A stretch of DNA of 64,000 bases, from contig NZ_AP026830.1 of NCBI RefSeq assembly GCF_026000775.1, forward strand, positions 2,069,056 through 2,133,055, written 5' to 3'. Made by a program: the position numbers and the translations under genes. Positions 17,693 to 25,769 of the stretch are shown one piece after another. The notes beneath the pieces were generated by a model that saw nothing but the letters and a program-made list of their open reading frames with translations, made no database searches and had not been told where the DNA came from. Position 1 is the stretch's first letter, and each line of letters begins with the position of its first letter. Source of the DNA: Vulcanisaeta souniana JCM 11219. Lineage in GTDB: Archaea; Thermoproteota; Thermoprotei; Thermoproteales; Thermocladiaceae.

Positions 17693-17744
17693 AACAAACA
17701 AGAATATATATACCTCTGAGAAAACAGCGTTAATGTGAAGCTGA

Positions 17745-18083
17745 ATGTGGGGTCAAAATGAAATTAAGGCCTTAGGCAAAGGAAGAGTTGGGAAGCGAGG
17801 AGCGCAGTATGTCCTGTATTTTGATAAGTATACAACTGAGCTTCTAAGGCCGTTTATTGGTAAGAAGGTTATCGTGTACATAATGATGAATAACAACGTG
17901 CCATATAGCGAGGGGATAAGCGTTGAGGGTAGACTCTCGTACGAAAGATCGTTTAGGCCACCGCGTGTCGCGGTTTTCTTGCCGAAGGCTTTGAACCCAA
18001 CATTGATGACGCTGTACGATAGGGAATTGATCGTTATGATCACTGTACGGGGTGAAGATTATGGCAAAGAAAAAGCGTGGTGA
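17745..18083 (+). CDS. Hypothetical protein, first gene of the replication block
   Basis: A 112-residue protein, basic, beta-rich by appearance (RGAQYVLYFDKYTTELL, GKKVIVYIMM). It has no motif I know. It starts the plus-strand run that continues with the 49-aa ORF and the helicase, overlapping the next start by 23 bases. A TATA-like AATATATATACC lies at about 17703. Confidence 0.45.
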   Translation: MWGQNEIKALGKGRVGKRGAQYVLYFDKYTTELLRPFIGKKVIVYIMMNNNVPYSEGISVEGRLSYERSFRPPRVAVFLPKALNPTLMTLYDRELIVMITVRGEDYGKEKAW

Positions 18084-18210
18084 GGGACGAACGAAACTTA
18101 CCATTGAGGAATTATTGGAGTACGAAAAAAGGAGGGTCACGTGTGTTGCTACGGGTCATTGTGTCCACCCAATGCTTGACGTTGTACACATCATTCCGGG
18201 TGATCCCTGA
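18061..18210 (+). CDS. Small hypothetical protein (49 aa)
   Basis: An ATG at 18061 opens 49 codons, starting with a basic patch (MAKKKRGEGRTKLTIEELLE) and ending with two Cys and several His residues (TCVATGHCVHPMLDVVH). The stop overlaps the helicase start (ATG 18210). Overlaps on both sides argue it is translated. It may fold around a metal through the C-x-H-like residues. Confidence 0.5.
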   Translation: MAKKKRGEGRTKLTIEELLEYEKRRVTCVATGHCVHPMLDVVHIIPGDP

Positions 18211-20372
18211 TGGAAACTAGAGTTTGTGAATTTAAGGTTAGTATTAAGGATATCGTGTTCATTATTAAGCGTAAAAAGTATGGTTGGTTCCTGACTGTTG
18301 ATGGTGACAATGAATTTGCGTTAACGTTTAGGCGGGCTCGTGACGTCATAAGTAATAAACTACTTCAAAGGATACAGACCTACCTGAGGGATAGGGGTGT
18401 CGAGGCTTCAACTGAGGAGATCCTCGACAGTTTCGAGAGTCAGTTTGTGGATAAGGTGCTGTTGAGGAGAAGGCCAGTGCTTGTGCAGGCCGATGTTGAC
18501 TTCGTGAAATTGCCACTATTTTACTCAACGAAGTCTGGTCTGGCCTTTGCATTGACGTACACTGCTTACAATGAGGATGACGAGATAACGTATAGGGGAA
18601 AGGTGCTGGTTAGTGATGGTGGTAACGTAACTGATTATGACCTAGCAGAGCTCGTTAAGGGCACGGTGATTAATGGCTACTTCGTCAAGGTTATTAGCCC
18701 GTACTTCGAGCCTGGTGATGAGTCGATAGACACTATTGAGTATGACGAGAAGACGTCCCAGAAGATACTCGAGTTGTTATCACTTTCGTCGGAGTCGATT
18801 GTTAGGTACGAGGATGTGATGAGGTGGTTAAACGAGATAAGCCTGAGTGGGGTTGATGCGTTGGAGTGGCTTAGGGCTGTGATCAATGCCATTGCAGAGA
18901 CTGTAAGGAAATACGTGTGGAGTAACATTAAGTATAGGGACATTATAGCACTACTCCCTGTCCTGGGCATTATCGCACCTGTTGTGGATTACATCATCAG
19001 GGTTATCTTCTCCTCAAACCTACCTGGCTCGGGGAAGTCATATCACATATCGCTGATTTCGGCATTTATCCCATACACGTTTTTCCTTGAGGAAGCAACC
19101 CCAGCATCGGTCTCGAGGCTCCTCAGTGTTGCCCTGAACATCGCGATTGATGAGCCCAAGATAAATGAGGATTTGGTCAGGACGTTGATTGCATCGTTTA
19201 GGAAGGACGCTGTGAGGGTGATTGTCGATACGTCGAAGTCATCGATAATGAGCATACCACTCTCGGGCATCATCCAAATACCCGAGTTGGGCAATGCACT
19301 TGATGAGTACTCAATATCGAGCGCATTGAGGACCAGGTCACTTGTGATTTACGTCACGAGGGACAGGAGAATCGTCTATGTCAAGGACCCATACAAGGAC
19401 ATTAAGGAACGCGAGGTTGTTAAGTTCACAATCAATAATAAGGAATACTCACTCAGGGTTAGGGAGTTGTACCCACTCCTCGTGGCATTGTTCCTACTCA
19501 CAGCGAGGAGACTTAGGGAGTTGTATGACGAGATTAATAATGAGTTATCGGCACTGGCCAGGGAAGGTAAGTTAACATTCGACGGCAGGACTGCCCAGGC
19601 TTATTCTCCGTTACTCGTCATTGCCAGGGTACTCAGTGAGCCATACTTCTCAAGTGTTTGGAAGTTCCTGGAGAACATGGGCAGTGGGTTAACACTGCCT
19701 GCCCTGGACCTACTCAAAGAGGTTGGCGAGTACGTACTGACCAAGCCAGGTGATTACGATGATTACGGTTACGTGTTTAGGGATGGTGATTACCCAATTA
19801 TCCTCATGAGGCCATTAGGCCTGATACGCGCTGCATTAATCATGAAGTATGGCGAGGTGCCTCAGTACGTGATTCGTGAGAGGGTTGAGGAGGGCGAGAA
19901 TGCTGTGCTGAGGGACATTGAGAGGTGGATCAGGACAAATCTACCAGAGGAGTTCTCGTCACCACGCAAACTAGGCGAGTTCCTGAGGAGGACACCAATA
20001 CTCAGTGACCTCTTTATTGACGCAAAGGAGAAGGACAGTGCACGTGTGGTTGGTCACCTAATCATAACGAGGGAGTTCAGTAAAATCATTGATTACCTGC
20101 AAGTTGGGGAGACAAGCGAGGCCGAGAGGCTCGTGCAGGAAGTAAGGAGTAGGGTGTGTACCGAGTTAAAGGAATTGATTAATGAGGGTAAGGTATTACT
20201 GAACTGCAGTGAGTTAGAGAGGGGGTCTTTCTCCGGGGAGAATCGTGAAGTACTAACGAGTAGTACTCACGAAAGTACTGGCGATTCCACGGTTACGAAA
20301 GCCACGAGTGAGGGGGAAAGCCCGTCAGTACTTCCAACAGTACTTCTAGTACCCCCAACAGTACTACCGTAG
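18210..20372 (+). CDS. P-loop helicase-like replication protein (SF3/AAA+ type)
   Basis: A 720-residue protein. Residues 1-250 are an unrecognised N-terminal region. A Walker A loop NLPGSGKSY lies near residue 271, a Walker B-like ALNIAIDEP near 310, a sensor-like segment near 345 and a possible arginine finger in SSALRTRSLVIYV near 385. This order fits a hexameric replicative helicase of the SF3/AAA+ kind. Its C-terminal tail is Ser/Thr-rich and ends abruptly at 20372. A longer tail continues in the -1 frame (20312-20533). It heads a block with primase and polymerase genes. Confidence 0.6.
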   Translation: METRVCEFKVSIKDIVFIIKRKKYGWFLTVDGDNEFALTFRRARDVISNKLLQRIQTYLRDRGVEASTEEILDSFESQFVDKVLLRRRPVLVQADVDFVKLPLFYSTKSGLAFALTYTAYNEDDEITYRGKVLVSDGGNVTDYDLAELVKGTVINGYFVKVISPYFEPGDESIDTIEYDEKTSQKILELLSLSSESIVRYEDVMRWLNEISLSGVDALEWLRAVINAIAETVRKYVWSNIKYRDIIALLPVLGIIAPVVDYIIRVIFSSNLPGSGKSYHISLISAFIPYTFFLEEATPASVSRLLSVALNIAIDEPKINEDLVRTLIASFRKDAVRVIVDTSKSSIMSIPLSGIIQIPELGNALDEYSISSALRTRSLVIYVTRDRRIVYVKDPYKDIKEREVVKFTINNKEYSLRVRELYPLLVALFLLTARRLRELYDEINNELSALAREGKLTFDGRTAQAYSPLLVIARVLSEPYFSSVWKFLENMGSGLTLPALDLLKEVGEYVLTKPGDYDDYGYVFRDGDYPIILMRPLGLIRAALIMKYGEVPQYVIRERVEEGENAVLRDIERWIRTNLPEEFSSPRKLGEFLRRTPILSDLFIDAKEKDSARVVGHLIITREFSKIIDYLQVGETSEAERLVQEVRSRVCTELKELINEGKVLLNCSELERGSFSGENREVLTSSTHESTGDSTVTKATSEGESPSVLPTVLLVPPTVLP

Positions 20373-20389
20373 TACAAACTGTCAGTACT
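20249..20389 (+). repeat. AGTACT repeat cluster, possible replication origin
   Basis: Seven copies of the palindrome AGTACT lie at 20249, 20262, 20274, 20327, 20339, 20360 and 20384, with AGTAC also at 20348 and 20371. Apart from one gap the spacing is 9 to 13 bases, about one helical turn, so copies face the same side of the DNA. They fall at the end of the helicase gene, just before the primase gene. Iteron-like origins of plasmids often sit here. The repeats also encode a Ser-Thr tract in one frame, which is the other explanation. Confidence 0.6.
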
Positions 20390-20533
20390 TCACGAGACTC
20401 CCCAGAGGGAGAGACCCCCCTAGAGTTTAGAGTAGTGCTTACACGTGATGAGCTAATAAGGAGACTTAGGGAGTTGGCTTCACGTTCAGTTTCCCAGGAA
20501 TTGAACGGTGACGAGAAGAGGGGCGGCCAGTGA
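20312..20533 (+). other. Possible C-terminal continuation of the helicase in the -1 frame
   Basis: This frame opens at 20312 just inside the helicase gene and runs to TGA at 20531-20533, touching the primase start. It begins with a Ser/Thr-rich stretch and ends with a convincing helical tail, LEFRVVLTRDELIRRLREL. It has no ATG; a GTG near 20432 is the only usable start. The helicase's own tail is Ser/Thr-rich up to 20312, so the two look like one protein joined by a -1 shift near the run GGGGGAAAG at 20311-20320. Confidence 0.45.
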
Positions 20534-21090
20534 TGCTGGACTTAGTGACTCAATTTCTTGATTCACTGACCTGGGGATATAGAAGGTACAATTACTGGGC
20601 TGGCAATACCTGGCTCACTGGTAAACTCCCAATCAATAGGGATGACGCGATTAAGCTAGTCAGGGGTGGTGAGGTCATTGGTGTTTGGCAGTGCTTTGGT
20701 TATGACGTTAGTGAGCCATGCATACTGAGGGACATACTGGTCTTCGAGGCTGACGTGAGTGAGTGCGAGGGTAGGGAGAGCCTGGATTGCGTGCTGAATT
20801 GGGCTAGGTCAAACATGGATGTACTAAGGCCCGTGCTTAGTTACGGGCCCGTGCTTTATTGGAATGGTGGTAAGTCCCTGTACATAATCATCTACTTCAC
20901 TAACCCAGTACCCGCTGATTATGTTCTTAGGGACGAGTGGGTTGAATTCTCGAAGGCAATTGGGTTCGACATGCAGGAAACCCAGGCTAGGCACGCGATT
21001 CGTGTCCTGGGCACGAGGCACCACAGGACTAATAAAATAGGTACACTACTCGACACCAACCTAAAACCAATTAATACCTTTAATAATTAA
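20533..21090 (+). CDS. Primase-polymerase-like protein (archaeo-eukaryotic primase type)
   Basis: About 185 residues. ILVFEADVSECEG near residue 70 fits the metal-binding strand (acid-x-Asp). LYWNGGKSLYIIIYF near residue 110 fits the Gly-rich motif. QARHAIRVLGTRHHRTNKIG near residue 155 fits the R/H motif III region. Together they suggest a short primase-polymerase. ATG at 20533 overlaps the preceding stop (TGATG). The next frame encodes a PriL-like domain, so the natural product may be one PriS-PriL fusion split by a frame change. Confidence 0.5.
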   Translation: MLDLVTQFLDSLTWGYRRYNYWAGNTWLTGKLPINRDDAIKLVRGGEVIGVWQCFGYDVSEPCILRDILVFEADVSECEGRESLDCVLNWARSNMDVLRPVLSYGPVLYWNGGKSLYIIIYFTNPVPADYVLRDEWVEFSKAIGFDMQETQARHAIRVLGTRHHRTNKIGTLLDTNLKPINTFNN

Positions 21091-21214
21091 TAGAGTAAAC
21101 CCATTCCTATTCCTGGCGCCGAAGAGGCAGGAGAGGCAGGTTGGCATTGCTAGGGTTCCCAGGGACAGCAATGAGGGTGATAAAGGCAGGCAACTTCCTG
21201 CCTGGGTTCAGCAG

Positions 21215-21490
21215 TTGATTAATTACCTGAGGGAGACTGGTGAGTTGTGTCACTACGGTAGGCTCGCGATTGCCGAGTGGATGCTCTTCAAGGGGTACAG
21301 CGAGGACGAGATCCTCGAGGTGTTTAGTCACGCGCACAATTTCAAGCCAGACAGGACTAGGTACCACATTAGGTACGCGTACGAGCACTGGATTGCCCAG
21401 GGCAGGAAGCTCATCTCCTGCAAAACCGTGAGGGAGAAATGCAATGGCCACAACATCCCAGAGTTGAGGTGTTGGGGTGACCCACAGTGA
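21215..21490 (+). CDS. PriL C-terminal (Fe-S) domain-like protein
   Basis: The translation has CHYGRLAIAEWMLFKGYSED, then FKPDRTRYHIRYAYEH and LISCKTVREKC. These follow the C-terminal domain of the primase large subunit (R-x-x-x-A-x-x-L, T-R-Y-x-I, S-C-K-T). Four Cys (in ELCHY, ISCKT, EKCNG and RCWG) could hold a 4Fe-4S cluster. The only standard start in frame is TTG at 21215, but PriL similarity (LPAWVQQLINYL) begins just before it, and the frame is open back to 21065. The true start or a fusion point is therefore upstream. It ends TGATG into the polymerase. Confidence 0.6.
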   Translation: MINYLRETGELCHYGRLAIAEWMLFKGYSEDEILEVFSHAHNFKPDRTRYHIRYAYEHWIAQGRKLISCKTVREKCNGHNIPELRCWGDPQ

Positions 21491-21642
21491 TGTTTTACGT
21501 GACCGAGAACATATTCGTGAGGGATGGTGAAGTCACGAGGTTCTTCCCTTACATGTACGTCATTGGCGAGGAGGCCCAGGGTGTTGGCGATCGACGTCGA
21601 GGTCAGGGGTGGCAAACCAATCTATGGCTATACGCTTGGTGA
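21490..21642 (+). other. Out-of-frame N-terminus of the DNA polymerase
   Basis: An ATG at 21490, sharing a base with the preceding stop (TGATG), opens a frame beginning MFYVTENIFVRDGEVTRFF. That is how many archaeal family B polymerases begin. After about 30 residues it turns into a meaningless stretch and stops at 21642. The polymerase continues from RPRVLAIDVEV in the +1 frame. The change should lie around 21555-21580. Confidence 0.6.
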
Positions 21643-23389
21643 TGACGTGAACATAACTAGTGATGTTAGGGATATTGCGGGTGTTGACTTCGACATTGCC
21701 GTGACTTACAATGGTTGGTCATTCGACGTTAAGTACCTACCCATGTACAGGAATAGTAGGTACGCACTGTACACGGATGACGGTGTTAAACCGTTGATGG
21801 ACCTGTACGTGTTTGTTGAGTCAGGGTTCAAGTCGAGCCTGGGCATCCAGGAAGAGGCTAGTAAGTTGTACGACGTAGCGATACAACTAGGCATACACAG
21901 GTCACTGGGTATTGGCGAGGCGGAGTTACTGAGGCTTAAGTCCCTGCAGTCGAGGGTTGACCAACTCACCACGAGTGAGTTAACAACGTACCTAGGCCTC
22001 GACGTATTAATAACGCATCAACTAGCCATGAGGTGGCTACCAGTGCTCCAGGCATTGGGCGCAATCACTGGCAGTAACCCAATGGTGATTAACCAAGTAG
22101 CCGAATCAGCAAGCCCTGGGCACCTGGCTGAGGCTCTCATTCACAAATACTTACAATTCAACGGAATTATACTCCAGGATAGGAGACGCGAAATGGATTA
22201 CGAGGCTGGCGATAAGACTAGGGCTAGGAGCTACGGATTGTTCAGGAATGTTGGTGAGTACGACTTCAGTGCTATGTACCCGAGCCTCTACACGCAGGAT
22301 AATGTTGATCCGATCAACATTAGGGAATGCCAGAGTGGATTCCCAGTGAGGACTACGAAGGGTACAAAGAGGGTTTGCTTCGAGCCTGGTGGCCTCGTTC
22401 ACAAAGTCCTATCCAGCCTGTACAGGGCTAGGAAGGTGACTAAGGCTTTGAAGGCTACCTACGGCGATGCCCCTGACCAGGCTGTTAAGATTTTGGTTAA
22501 TTCGGCATACGGTGTGTTTGGTAAGAGTGGTATTGGCATGGTCAATGAGTGGGTGGCTGCCTACATAGCCCAGAAGACCCAGGCAATATTTGATGACCTG
22601 TGGCAGAGGTACCAGCCGATTTACGGAGACACAGACTCGATGTATATCCAACTCGATGGTAGGGACGCAGACAAACTGCTCATGGAGATCAATGACTACC
22701 TGCACAGGGCCTATGGACCACTCATGGAAATGAAGCTCGAGGAGGTCTGGGACGTTGTGTATATACCACGTAGCAAGGCAGGTGGTGCTGCGGAGAAGAC
22801 CTACATCAAGATGAGAGGCGATGAGTTGGTCATTAAGGGTGGCGCGTTGAAGCCACGTGACCTGCCCAGGGGCTTGAGGTACGGGGCATACAGGGACTGG
22901 GTCAGGGCATTACTACTCGGTGACGCAAGGCTCGACGATTTGATTAGCAAGTTCATTAGTGGTGCAAGCCTTGAGGACCTCTTCATTGAGTACAGCATTA
23001 GCTTTAGGGACCTGCTCTATACTCACGAGGGCTCGCAAATAAGGACGATCGATAGGAGTAGGTTCCCCGCACTTGCATACTTGGCAGTGGCAAGCGGTAG
23101 GGAGGCCCTCATTGACCTGAGGGCTAGGACAATCAACGCAAAACCAATCGACCTGGACGCCTTCGTTGACGTGCTCTACCTACCAATTGAGACGCAGGGC
23201 GAGACTAAGGCATTCGCCTTCCTAATCAACAACGAGCCAGTCATCGCAAGGGTGAGCATTCAATTCGACCAGAAGCAGGGCAAGATACTGACTAAGGTCG
23301 CGAACCTAGTCAGGGCAAGCAGGGAGGACATTGAGAAGTTGAGCATAAAGGCAATAAGGGAGTCTGGACTATTTAGTCACATTGCTTAA
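21524..23389 (+). CDS. Family B DNA polymerase
   Basis: A 621-residue polymerase. The 3'-5' exonuclease motifs are LAIDVEV near residue 22, YNGWSFDVKYL near 65 and TTYLGLDV near 155. The polymerase motifs are A, YDFSAMYPSLY near 247; B, KILVNSAYGVFG near 320; and C, YGDTDSMYI near 367. Spacing between A and B is ordinary, with no sign of the insertions of protein-primed enzymes. It is shorter than cellular PolB (about 780) and should copy the element's DNA. The ATG at 21524 is out of the frame of the real N-terminus at 21490, so the annotated start is probably artificial. Confidence 0.9.
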   Translation: MVKSRGSSLTCTSLARRPRVLAIDVEVRGGKPIYGYTLGDDVNITSDVRDIAGVDFDIAVTYNGWSFDVKYLPMYRNSRYALYTDDGVKPLMDLYVFVESGFKSSLGIQEEASKLYDVAIQLGIHRSLGIGEAELLRLKSLQSRVDQLTTSELTTYLGLDVLITHQLAMRWLPVLQALGAITGSNPMVINQVAESASPGHLAEALIHKYLQFNGIILQDRRREMDYEAGDKTRARSYGLFRNVGEYDFSAMYPSLYTQDNVDPINIRECQSGFPVRTTKGTKRVCFEPGGLVHKVLSSLYRARKVTKALKATYGDAPDQAVKILVNSAYGVFGKSGIGMVNEWVAAYIAQKTQAIFDDLWQRYQPIYGDTDSMYIQLDGRDADKLLMEINDYLHRAYGPLMEMKLEEVWDVVYIPRSKAGGAAEKTYIKMRGDELVIKGGALKPRDLPRGLRYGAYRDWVRALLLGDARLDDLISKFISGASLEDLFIEYSISFRDLLYTHEGSQIRTIDRSRFPALAYLAVASGREALIDLRARTINAKPIDLDAFVDVLYLPIETQGETKAFAFLINNEPVIARVSIQFDQKQGKILTKVANLVRASREDIEKLSIKAIRESGLFSHIA

Positions 23390-23413
23390 CCGTATGATTA
23401 CCTCCATGGGGTT

Positions 23414-23450
23414 ATCTAGCTAGCTGGCTATTTGGATATCTAGCTGGCTA
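23414..23450. repeat. Short direct repeat (ATCTAGCTGGCTA type)
   Basis: ATCTAGCTAGCTGGCTA at 23414-23430 and ATCTAGCTGGCTA at 23438-23450 lie between the convergent polymerase and 162-aa genes. The reverse form AGCCAGCTA recurs at 26737. Function is unknown; a terminator or protein-binding site is possible. Confidence 0.4.
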
Positions 23451-23510
23451 AATGGTGCCGATGTTTTTGGTGGTGTTGGTTAGGGGTTTGTGCCGACTTG
23501 ATTAATGTCG

Positions 23511-23999
23511 TCATTGCTTATCTAGCCTGTCTATGTAGACGTGAACGTTGCCAAACTCATCCCTCGTAACCCTAACCCTAACACCCTCATTAACCATTAT
23601 GGGCCTCCTCGGCAACTCACTCATCCACTCTATAACGTACCTCATGAACTTGCCCAGCCTCTCCCTAGGTATTGCATGTAGTACCGTGAATCCATGCCAT
23701 ATGAATCCACCGCCAATTACCCTACCATTATCTTGAATGTACCCAAGCTCCTCATCACTCAACTCAACCCAATCATTTGCCTCTGGATCGTAAATGTACA
23801 CCCTCAGGTCCGGAATACCACTCGTATCCACTATAGTCTTCGTCCTAACAACACCATACCTACCAGCCCCGGCAATGCCGGGGCTTGGTTTGTTGGTTGT
23901 TGCGTCACTCTTCATGACTATAATTGTTTTCCTAACTTGTTTTAAGTAATTATTGCCTGTTTGGTTTGCGGTGACTTGCTTCGTCGCTAGCTTAGGCAT
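23511..23999 (-). CDS. Hypothetical protein
   Basis: A 162-residue ORF. The first 40 residues are low-complexity and basic; the conserved-looking part starts near RYGVVRTKTIVDTSGIPDLR and ends RVRVTRDEFGNVHVYIDRL. It looks like a soluble alpha/beta protein. An ATG at residue 29 (MKSDATTNKP) may be the true start. No family is recognised. It is convergent with the polymerase. Confidence 0.4.
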   Translation of the reverse strand: MPKLATKQVTANQTGNNYLKQVRKTIIVMKSDATTNKPSPGIAGAGRYGVVRTKTIVDTSGIPDLRVYIYDPEANDWVELSDEELGYIQDNGRVIGGGFIWHGFTVLHAIPRERLGKFMRYVIEWMSELPRRPIMVNEGVRVRVTRDEFGNVHVYIDRLDKQ

Positions 24000-24064
24000 A
24001 GTTATTTGATAACCCTCGTGGCGTCAGGCTTATAAGTAATTGAATTGTATTTAATACAACCCCA

Positions 24065-24283
24065 ATGGGTTGGGAGTCGCCGAGGAGGTGGCTCGCCCTC
24101 GCCACCACCCTAACAATACTAACACCACTCTTTGTACCACTGTTATTCTTCGCCATCACCGCATGGATAGCCTACTACAGGACACGAAGGCTGGCTAGGG
24201 CATGCAAAGACCCTGAGGAGGCAAGGCGAATGGGCATCCTACGGCTTTGCATGAGGTACTACTACAAGGATCGCGACCCATGA
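24065..24283 (+). CDS. Small membrane protein (72 aa)
   Basis: One long hydrophobic stretch (LALATTLTILTPLFVPLLFF and following) that could be one or two helices, then a basic, Arg-rich tail with two Cys. It is 4 bases before the start of the next membrane protein, so the two form an operon. Function unknown. Confidence 0.55.
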   Translation: MGWESPRRWLALATTLTILTPLFVPLLFFAITAWIAYYRTRRLARACKDPEEARRMGILRLCMRYYYKDRDP

Positions 24284-24287
24284 GACT

Positions 24288-25544
24288 GTGGGTGGTGGCG
24301 AGGACCTCAAAACCCAACGTGAAAGCCTAATTAGTCAGTTTATTAAATTGAAAGTGACCAGTATGAGGCTTGAAAGCCTAGGCAGGGTAATGGGAGTAAT
24401 AACCATGGCACTGGTAATAGCCACGCTACTGATTGCCAACCACGCAATGGCAATGCTCTACTGGCGCTTTGGCGGTGGTGTACCACACGTGGTGACCAGC
24501 AGCGGCAGTACGATAGGCACTGGCACCATAGTCTACCAGCAAAACCCAGGAGGCTATGTAGGACACGGCACAGGCTCCTACCAGTCGAGCACCACCACGG
24601 TCACGATACCAGTGAATACGCAGGTGGTCACAAAGACCGAGACCACGACGTATGTCGTGTCAACGACAATAACCACCACCTACTACCCAATCATCACATA
24701 CACAATCCAATACCTCATGACATGGATGACGCCAAAGGGCATGTGCCAGAATGGGCTTTGTGGCTTAAACCCAAGCCTACTAATACCAACAATGCCCTTC
24801 ATGGGACATGGAAGCAATGGCAATGAATGGGGTCACTACATCTACATCCCAGCGGTCACGGCAGTCTTCAACTACACGGGCTTTGGATTACAAGTGACTA
24901 TGAAGCTAGTCCCACAAATCACTGGCTGGACAAGCAAGACCAGCACTAGCACTAGCACTAGGACATTCACCACCACAAGCCAGAGTGTACAGCAAATCAC
25001 GCAGTACATACGACAGACAGTCACGGGCATCCAGCCGACAGTCAACGCCCAATTCATAAGCTACAATGGCGGAGGCAGTGGCACGAATACTCGTCCTAAT
25101 CCAGGCACTGTGAAGTACCCAGTGTACAACACCGCACTGAGCCTAACCACAAGCGCCACAAAGGCACTACTCTTCACGGGCGCCACAATACTCGACGCTG
25201 ATGGCGACTTGATGAGCATCGTTGGCAATGCCCTCACCAGCGCCGGTAACTGGCTGAAGGGCACTGGCAACCCAATCGGGCAGGCGATTGGCAGTGCCCT
25301 CGCCTGGGCTGGGAGTGGACTCTCATGGCTAGGTAATACACTAGCCACAGACGCGAAGCTCATTGGCAATTACGCCCAGGCATACGGCACGACAGCCAAT
25401 TGGCAGTCGGTGCAGGTACAGCCTGGGCAGGGCGTGAACATTGGCTCCACGTACAGTATTACCTACAATGGTGCTGGTAACCCACTATTTAGCGGTCCAT
25501 TCAATGTCTACCCAGCGCCATCGCCAGTGAACCTGGGGTGGTGA
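24288..25544 (+). CDS. Thr/Ser-rich membrane-anchored surface protein of the element
   Basis: A 418-residue protein. A short cytoplasmic start is followed by one membrane helix (VMGVITMALVIATLLIANHA). The outside region has Thr/Ser-rich tracts (TTTVTIPVNTQVVTKTETTT and STSTSTRTFTTTSQS), two aromatic-rich patches and a Gly/Ala-rich segment with amphipathic helices (GNALTSAGNWLKGTGNPIG). The composition suggests a glycosylated surface or virion-like protein. GTG at 24288 or ATG at 24363 could be the start. It does not match a known capsid family. Confidence 0.5.
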   Translation: MGGGEDLKTQRESLISQFIKLKVTSMRLESLGRVMGVITMALVIATLLIANHAMAMLYWRFGGGVPHVVTSSGSTIGTGTIVYQQNPGGYVGHGTGSYQSSTTTVTIPVNTQVVTKTETTTYVVSTTITTTYYPIITYTIQYLMTWMTPKGMCQNGLCGLNPSLLIPTMPFMGHGSNGNEWGHYIYIPAVTAVFNYTGFGLQVTMKLVPQITGWTSKTSTSTSTRTFTTTSQSVQQITQYIRQTVTGIQPTVNAQFISYNGGGSGTNTRPNPGTVKYPVYNTALSLTTSATKALLFTGATILDADGDLMSIVGNALTSAGNWLKGTGNPIGQAIGSALAWAGSGLSWLGNTLATDAKLIGNYAQAYGTTANWQSVQVQPGQGVNIGSTYSITYNGAGNPLFSGPFNVYPAPSPVNLGW

Positions 25545-25564
25545 GGGTGTAAGCCCCTCAAAAC

Positions 25565-25625
25565 CAAGATTCAAAATTCTTTTTCATTCTTCTTTCTCCC
25601 TTCTCCCTCCCCATCTTACTTTTTG
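25565..25625. terminator. Pyrimidine-rich terminator between convergent genes
   Basis: About 60 bases almost wholly C and T on the plus strand, with several T runs (TTCTTTTTC, CTTACTTTTTG). It lies just after the stop of the 418-aa gene. T-rich tracts of this kind end transcription in Crenarchaeota. Confidence 0.5.
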
Positions 25626-25769
25626 ATCCTCATAATCCCCAGGCTGTGAATGGGATGTGGTGGACCGGCTGACGCGTGATGATACACCGGCACCGAGGGG
25701 GCCAGCCCACCCCGCCAAGCCAATTCACCACACACTGGCTTTTAATCCTTACTCTGGAGAAACACGCCC

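Noticed and set aside
21524-23389. Protein-primed polymerase, as in some archaeal viruses
   Set aside because: The region between motifs A and B has normal length and sequence, without the inserted TPR domains.
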